DNA of 8,520 nucleotides from Candidatus Omnitrophota bacterium (GTDB lineage: Bacteria > Omnitrophota > Koll11 > Aquiviventales > Aquiviventaceae), in the NCBI GenBank assembly GCA_023247285.1, contig JAHFGU010000058.1, positions 1-8,520 of the forward strand, written 5' to 3'. The notes below the pieces were generated by a model that was not told the origin of the DNA, made no database searches, and saw only the letters and a list, made by a program, of their open reading frames with translations. Numbering within the stretch: position 1 is the stretch's first letter; every line of letters starts with the position of its first letter. The translations under genes were made by a program, and so were the position numbers. Below are positions 5,238 to 8,520 of this stretch, piece by piece.

Positions 5238-6669
5238 GCGCATCCTGCTGACCGGGGCGACCGGCTACGTCGGGGGCCGCCTGCTGCCGCGGCTGGAGCA
5301 GGCCGGCCACCGGGTGCGCTGTCTGGCCAGACGCCCGGAGTTCTTACGATCCCACGTTGCCGCAGGCACAGAGGTCGTGGCGGGCGATGTGTCGGATCGC
5401 GAGAGTCTCTCGGCGGCGATGGCGGGCATGGAGGTCGCCTACTATCTGGTCCATGCGATGGGCTCAGCCGGCGCCTTCGAATCCCAGGATCGGCACGCAG
5501 CCGGGCAGTTCGCCCAGGCTGCCCGCGAGGCCGGCCTGCGCCGCGTGATTTACCTCGGCGGGCTGGGCGATGACAGCCGGCAGCTCTCTCCCCATCTGCG
5601 CAGCCGCCACGAAGTGGGCCGGATTCTCCGCGACGGCGCCCCGCAAGTCATCGAGTTTCGCGCCTCGATCGTCATCGGATCGGGCAGCCTCTCCTTCGAG
5701 CTCGTGCGCGCGCTCGTCGAGCGGCTGCCGGTTATGACCACGCCGCGATGGGTCTCGGTGCCGGCGCAGCCGATCGCCATCGCCGATCTGCTGGATTACC
5801 TCATCGCCGCGCTGGAGCTGCCCGACGAGGGCCACCGCATCTTCGAAATCGGCGGGGCTGATCGGATGTCCTACGGCGATCTCATGCGCGAGTATGCCCG
5901 CCAGCGCGGCCTGCGGCGAGTGATGATCCCCGTGCCGGTGCTGACCCCAGGGCTCTCCAGCCTGTGGCTCGGGCTGGTGACACCCGTCTATGCGCGGATC
6001 GGCCGGATTCTGATTGAGAGCATCAAGCACCCGACGGTGGTCCACGATGATGCGGCGTCGCGGGCCTTCGCCGTCCGACCCATGGGTGCGCGGGAGGCCA
6101 TCGCCAGCGCCTTGCGCAACGAGGAGCAGGCCTTCGCCCAGACGCGGTGGTCTGATGCGCTCTCCGCGTCGCGGCGGCCGGCCTGGGGCGGCGCGCGCAT
6201 GGGCAATCGCATCGTGGATTCGCGCCGGATGCAAGTGAACGCTCCGGCGGAACAGGTCTTCGGCGTGGTCCGCCGCATCGGCGGGGCAAGGGGCTGGTAT
6301 GCGCTCAACGGGTTGTGGCGACTGCGCGGGTGGGTCGATCTGTTGATGGGCGGGGTGGGCATGCGCCGCGGCCGCCGCGATCCCGATAGGTTGCGCGCGG
6401 GCGATGTCATCGACTGCTGGCGGGTGGAGGCGATGGAGCCGGACCGTCGATTGCGGTTGGCGGCCGAGATGCGGCTGCCAGGCCGGGCCTGGCTGGACTT
6501 CGAGGTCACCAGCGAGGGCGGGCGCTCCACGATCCGGCAAACGGCGGTTTTTGATCCGGCCGGGCTGGCGGGCCTGCTCTACTGGTATCTGCTCTATCCG
6601 GCCCATCAGGCGGTGTTTGCGGGGATGCTCCGCGGCATTGCGAGGGCTGCAGAGCGATGCGCAGGGTGA
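5218..6669 (+). CDS. SDR family NAD(P)-binding oxidoreductase with C-terminal DUF2867 domain
   Basis: This is a 483-residue protein in two parts. Residues 7-300 form an atypical or extended SDR / NAD-dependent epimerase-like Rossmann domain: TGATGYVGG (12-20) binds the dinucleotide, GDVSD (56-60) contacts the adenine, and YYLVHAMG (75-82) and VIYLGGLG (110-117) are typical of this subgroup. Residues about 330-480 form a DUF2867 / SRPBCC-like lipid- or ligand-binding domain (MQVNAPAEQVFGVV, WYALNGLWRLRGWVD, YWYLLYPAHQAVF). The length fits the known two-domain family, and no lesion is visible. Start ATG 5218 lies inside the preceding gene. The protein is probably cytosolic or membrane-associated. 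Its substrate is unknown. Related genes are often found near photolyases and light-responsive regulators, which fits its neighbours here. Confidence 0.85.
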   Translation: MTAAGSKRILLTGATGYVGGRLLPRLEQAGHRVRCLARRPEFLRSHVAAGTEVVAGDVSDRESLSAAMAGMEVAYYLVHAMGSAGAFESQDRHAAGQFAQAAREAGLRRVIYLGGLGDDSRQLSPHLRSRHEVGRILRDGAPQVIEFRASIVIGSGSLSFELVRALVERLPVMTTPRWVSVPAQPIAIADLLDYLIAALELPDEGHRIFEIGGADRMSYGDLMREYARQRGLRRVMIPVPVLTPGLSSLWLGLVTPVYARIGRILIESIKHPTVVHDDAASRAFAVRPMGAREAIASALRNEEQAFAQTRWSDALSASRRPAWGGARMGNRIVDSRRMQVNAPAEQVFGVVRRIGGARGWYALNGLWRLRGWVDLLMGGVGMRRGRRDPDRLRAGDVIDCWRVEAMEPDRRLRLAAEMRLPGRAWLDFEVTSEGGRSTIRQTAVFDPAGLAGLLYWYLLYPAHQAVFAGMLRGIARAAERCAG

Positions 6670-6720
6670 CCCGGAGCTAAACGTCCCCAGCGCCTGAGCT
6701 CGTTTCCAAGTCGAAGGAGT

Positions 6721-7403
6721 AAGGCGGGGCAGCGCGTCTTCACGGCTGATGCGGCCCGCGAGGTGGCACCCTCCGTGGGCCTCTCGCCTGGCTACTTTCG
6801 CCAAGCGCTCCATCACCTTGTGCGCGACGGCTGGATGGTTCGGCTGAAGAAGGGGCTGTATGCGCTCTCGGGGGCGGTCCCGGGCACGACGTCGCTCCAT
6901 GAGTTCGAGATCGCGATGGCGCTGGTGCATCCGGCGGCCATCAGCCATTGGTCGGCGATGAGCCATCACGGGCTGACAGAGCAGGTGCCGCGGCGAGTTT
7001 TTGTGCTGACCACGGCTCGTGCGGTGCCCCGTCTGCGCGGCAAGAAGGAGGTGCTTGCTCAGCCCGGTTACCCGGTGGGCAAGACCACGTACCAATTCGT
7101 GCAGGTCAAGCCCGAGCGGTTCTTCGGAATCGACCAGGTTTGGATCAACGAGTCTCGGGTTTCGATGCGCCCAAGTTGGACGTGGAGCGGATCATCGGCT
7201 ACGCGCTGAAGCTTGATGCGGCGACGGCCAAGCGTCTCGGCTGGATTTTGGAGCGGCAGAGGATCACACCGGATCGGCTCAAGCCGCTGCAGGAGCTGCC
7301 CATCAAGGGCTATCGCCTGCTAGATCCGAGCGGCCCGCGCCAGGGACGGTATGAGGCCCGCTGGATGATTCGTCGGAACCTGCCGGGTACGGTACAGTCA
7401 TGA
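6721..7403 (+). pseudogene. Second AbiEi-type antitoxin gene, decayed
   Basis: The first frame reads VFTADAAREVAPSVGLSPGY, then LVRDGWMVRLKKGLYAL (a winged helix), LHEFEIAMALVHPAAISHWS and YPVGKTTYQFVQVKPERFFG, as in AbiEi-family antitoxins with an N-terminal HTH. At about 7160 family sequence ends after VWINESRV. The matching C-terminal part (GFDAPKLDVERIIGYALKLD and onward) continues in another frame to TGA 7403. Roughly 25-30 codons that normally lie between (the ITD.ERTLLDGL region) are missing, so this is an internal deletion with frameshift. The 5' end is also damaged: the frame is open from 6670, but no ATG, GTG or TTG precedes GTG 6763, which lies inside the HTH. AAGGAG at 6714-6719 may be an abandoned ribosome site. 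It is a different AbiEi subtype from the one at 3141. Confidence 0.75.
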
Positions 7404-7435
7404 GAACTTCCGCCCGTAGGGCGCCGTCCTGTTAG
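7400..7435 (+). pseudogene. Possible start of an AbiEii toxin gene, lost after a few codons
   Basis: An ATG overlaps the stop of the antitoxin pseudogene as ATGA, exactly where a partner nucleotidyltransferase toxin would start. It codes only MRTSARRAPSC before TAG. The first residues (MRTSA) resemble AbiEii starts, but the match is too short to be sure. The 7436-7462 stretch that follows shows no gene, only small palindromes (ACCCTCAGGGT at 7440-7450). Confidence 0.3.
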
Positions 7436-7462
7436 ATCGACCCTCAGGGTGAACGTGCCAAG

Positions 7463-7538
7463 CGCGCGGCAAAGAAGCCGCCGATTTTCTGCGCAAGGAG
7501 CGCATGAAGATTTAATGATGGACCCTCGGACCGCTGCC
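7463..7538 (+). repeat. 76-base direct repeat, copy 2 (AbiEi/toxin scar)
   Basis: This copy holds the last 17 codons and stop of an AbiEi gene (stop TAA 7513-7515) and the toxin start ATG 7518 reading MDPRTAA before a TGA. Nothing upstream resembles the rest of that AbiEi, so it is a detached scar. It ends 5 bases before the -35 of the AbrB/RelE promoter, so a TA module has replaced the toxin gene body. Confidence 0.85.
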
Positions 7539-7543
7539 TGATC

Positions 7544-7572
7544 TTGACGATCGTTGGAATTCCAAGTATACT
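7544..7572 (+). promoter_or_regulatory. Sigma70-like promoter of the AbrB/RelE TA operon
   Basis: TTGACG (7544-7549) and TATACT (7567-7572) are separated by 17 bases, with a start expected near 7579 and a leader of about 28 bases to ATG 7607. Confidence 0.75.
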
Positions 7573-7592
7573 AGATTCTGAGAATATTGGAA
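7554..7592. promoter_or_regulatory. Palindromic operators over the TA promoter
   Basis: TTGGAATTCCAA (7554-7565) is a perfect 12-base palindrome filling the spacer between -35 and -10. ATTCTGAGAAT (7575-7585) is a second perfect palindrome with a 1-base centre at the start site. A further half-site TTGGAA follows at 7587-7592. AbrB-type antitoxins repress their own operons, so these are likely binding sites for the antitoxin or the TA complex. Confidence 0.5.
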
Positions 7593-7606
7593 CAAGGAGG
7601 ATGCCG

Positions 7607-7885
7607 ATGACACGCGTGGTCACCGCGCCGCTGAGCGCCAAAGGTCAGATGACCTTGCCGAAGGCGGTCCGCAAGGCGCTGAATCTGACGGCGCCAGGCA
7701 GCACCATCGGGTTTCTGATCGATGATGAGGCGCATGTCGCCCTCATCACAAAGATGGCGCTGGTCCCGGCAGAAGCGAGCTTTTCGAAGGTGGAGCTCCG
7801 AAAGCTCGCGAAGCTCTCGAAGGAGCCGGGTGGCAAGACCTTCTCCTCAATGGAGGGACTCCTGCGAGATTTGAAGCATCAGTGA
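7607..7885 (+). CDS. AbrB/MazE-type antitoxin
   Basis: A 92-residue protein whose residues 7-50 (APLSAKGQMTLPKAVRKALN, then GSTIGFLIDD and VALITK) form a SpoVT/AbrB DNA-binding domain. The C-terminal ~40 residues are charged and helical (FSKVELRKLAKLSKEPGG, GLLRDLKHQ), the usual toxin-binding tail. Two ATGs compete. AAGGAGG (7594-7600) touches ATG 7601 but lies an ideal 6 bases before ATG 7607, so 7607 is chosen. The stop overlaps the toxin start by one base (TGATG). The expected role is to bind and neutralise the downstream RelE-like toxin and to repress the operon at the palindromes at 7554-7592. The gene is complete and undamaged, unlike the AbrB gene at 2698. Confidence 0.8.
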   Translation: MTRVVTAPLSAKGQMTLPKAVRKALNLTAPGSTIGFLIDDEAHVALITKMALVPAEASFSKVELRKLAKLSKEPGGKTFSSMEGLLRDLKHQ

Positions 7886-8160
7886 TGCGGTATTTCCACA
7901 CCGCTGCCTTTAAGCGAGCGTACCACGCCCTGGATCCGCCAAGGCAGCACCGTGTGGATCGGGCCCTTCGTCAACTCGAGATTCTCTACGCTGAAAGCCA
8001 ACGCCCCTTCGGGCTTGGCCTGAAGTCGCTCAAACCTGGCATCTGGGAAATTCGAGCAGGGTTGGGAGACCGTATCCTGTTTCGTCGCAAGGACGACGTT
8101 GTGGAGTTGCTGATTGTCGGGAACCACGATGAGATTGTCCGCCTGCTGAGGCAACTCTAG
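7885..8160 (+). CDS. RelE/ParE superfamily toxin
   Basis: A 91-residue basic protein of normal size for the superfamily. It has an N-terminal strand and helix pair (FHTAAFKRAYHALDPPRQHR), a middle helix (VDRALRQLEILYA), then the core sheet LKSLKPGIWEIRAGLGDRIL with RRKDDVVELLIVGNHDEI and a C-terminal helix. The W-E-R, R-IL and late His residues (GNHDEI) are placed as in RelE-like mRNA interferases acting at the ribosome. ParE-like gyrase inhibitors share the fold, so the target is not certain. ATG 7885 overlaps the antitoxin stop (TGATG). A GTG at 7882 would overlap further and is less likely. No lesion is seen, so the pair is probably functional. Confidence 0.8.
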   Translation: MRYFHTAAFKRAYHALDPPRQHRVDRALRQLEILYAESQRPFGLGLKSLKPGIWEIRAGLGDRILFRRKDDVVELLIVGNHDEIVRLLRQL

Positions 8161-8169
8161 CCAGCCGTC

Positions 8170-8301
8170 ATGGACAAGGCACGAACGCTTAAGCAGATGC
8201 AGCAGTTGCTCTCTGGGAGCATGCTGACCGAACAGGATGCGCTCACCATCGGCCGAACGATCAAGCGGCGCATGTGGAAGAAGTCTCAACGCTCCAAGTA
8301 A
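8170..8301 (+). CDS. Small unclassified 43-aa protein upstream of fic
   Basis: ATG 8170 to TAA 8301 encodes 43 residues: a leucine/glutamine-rich helix (LKQMQQLLSGSML), then TEQDALTIGRTIKRRMWKK and a basic tail. It starts 9 bases after the toxin stop without a clear ribosome site, so translation would depend on coupling to the RelE-like gene. Class I Fic antitoxins carry an inhibitory (S/T)xxxE(G/N) motif. The closest segment here is Ser17-x3-Glu21 followed by Gln22, which fails at the last position, so the motif is not present in standard form. Position directly before fic makes it a candidate antitoxin or regulator of Fic. It may also be a third member of the AbrB/RelE operon. I do not recognise the family. 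Confidence 0.45.
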   Translation: MDKARTLKQMQQLLSGSMLTEQDALTIGRTIKRRMWKKSQRSK

Positions 8302-8327
8302 TGGAGCTTGTGGTCAAGCAATCCTGA
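8301..8327 (+). other. Eight-codon minicistron between the 43-aa ORF and fic
   Basis: ATG 8301 overlaps the stop of the 43-aa ORF (TAATG). It encodes MELVVKQS and ends in TGA 8325-8327, which directly touches the fic ATG at 8328 (TGAATG). The fic start itself has no ribosome site at normal distance; the only GGAG (8303-8306) is 21 bases away. Reinitiation through this short frame is therefore a plausible way to control Fic synthesis, though a chance arrangement is possible. Confidence 0.3.
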
Positions 8328-8520
8328 ATGAAGCACGGTGGTCGATACGACTCGTCTGGGCTGGTTGAGGCGCAATTTGAGCCGGGCTCAAAGGGCCGTG
8401 TGCTCAAGAATCTGCTGGGCATTAAGAGCCGGCGGAAGATGAACGAGATTGAATCGCTGGCGTACGTCCACGCGATCAAGGAGCTCTCAAAACGTTTCGG
8501 ACGAACACACCAGTTTACCG
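8328..8520 (+). CDS. fic: Fic-family protein (N-terminal part, runs off the window)
   Basis: The frame is open from ATG 8328 to the right edge (64 residues). RYDSSGLVEAQFEPGSKGRV followed by LKNLLGI, a charged helix and RTHQFT is the recognisable N-terminal region of cell-filamentation Fic proteins, which transfer AMP or other phosphate groups onto target proteins. The catalytic HPFx(D/E)GNGR motif would lie downstream and cannot be checked. It lies 167 bases after the RelE-like toxin, behind the small ORF and minicistron described above. Regulation of Fic by a small antitoxin partner is common in the family. The family call is good; activity cannot be judged. Confidence 0.7.
   Translation, partial: MKHGGRYDSSGLVEAQFEPGSKGRVLKNLLGIKSRRKMNEIESLAYVHAIKELSKRFGRTHQFT

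Noticed and set aside
5464..7095. 543-residue open frame on the minus strand
   Set aside because: It is the antisense shadow of a G+C-rich, third-position-biased SDR gene. It is full of Arg/His/Pro repeats, has no domain, and crosses the boundary into the AbiEi pseudogene.
1..8520. CRISPR array, tRNA, rRNA or transposase
   Set aside because: No regularly spaced repeats, no tRNA-like cloverleaf or CCA end, no rRNA stretches and no transposase motif were seen on either strand.

Overview
The window reads as a G+C-rich, Gram-negative-like chromosomal accessory region. It is dense in toxin-antitoxin (TA) and nuclease-type genes and carries several broken ones. I cannot name the organism. The gene families, strong Shine-Dalgarno sites, sigma70-like promoters and a dispersed palindromic repeat would suit a free-living environmental bacterium (Nitrospirota, NC10 or Deltaproteobacteria-like), but this is a guess. 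Every gene I can support lies on the + strand.

Left part (1-2630): a partial ORF of unknown function is followed, with a 4-base overlap, by a small PD-(D/E)XK nuclease-like gene. A 271-base gap then carries an extended -10 promoter candidate, a possible antiterminator stem and a very strong intrinsic terminator, before an unrecognised 89-aa gene with a perfect ribosome binding site. Next are a DUF429 gene (predicted RNase H-fold nuclease) interrupted by an in-frame TGA, and a small C-terminally anchored membrane protein split by a one-base frameshift behind a good promoter.

Middle (2698-4420): an orphan AbrB-type antitoxin gene carries an in-frame insertion of about 100 bases of palindromic repeat. 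It is followed by an intact type IV AbiEi-family antitoxin gene with its own promoter and operator-like palindrome. The partner nucleotidyltransferase (AbiEii-like) toxin survives only as its first ~42 codons and is fused out of frame to a DUF1722 gene that has lost its start.

The cassette 4390-6669 is visibly G+C-richer: the DUF1722 remnant, a conserved 168-aa hypothetical and an SDR oxidoreductase with a C-terminal DUF2867 domain, all overlapping like an operon. In many bacteria these families sit near photolyase genes, so this looks like a piece of a light- or oxidative-stress cluster.

Right part (6721-8520): a decayed second AbiEi-type antitoxin is followed by a 76-base scar that repeats the end of the first AbiEi and the start of its toxin gene. 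An intact AbrB/RelE-like TA pair with promoter and palindromic operators comes next. An unclassified 43-aa ORF, an 8-codon minicistron and the start of a Fic-family gene that leaves the window complete the region.

Overall this is a TA and defence graveyard in which at least five genes show lesions, three of which can be placed to a few bases. A 76-bp direct repeat brackets a 3.2-kb segment holding the stress-gene cassette. The best leads are the fusion junction and its matching scar, the attenuator-like leader, the repeat-invaded AbrB gene, and the small ORF plus minicistron in front of fic.
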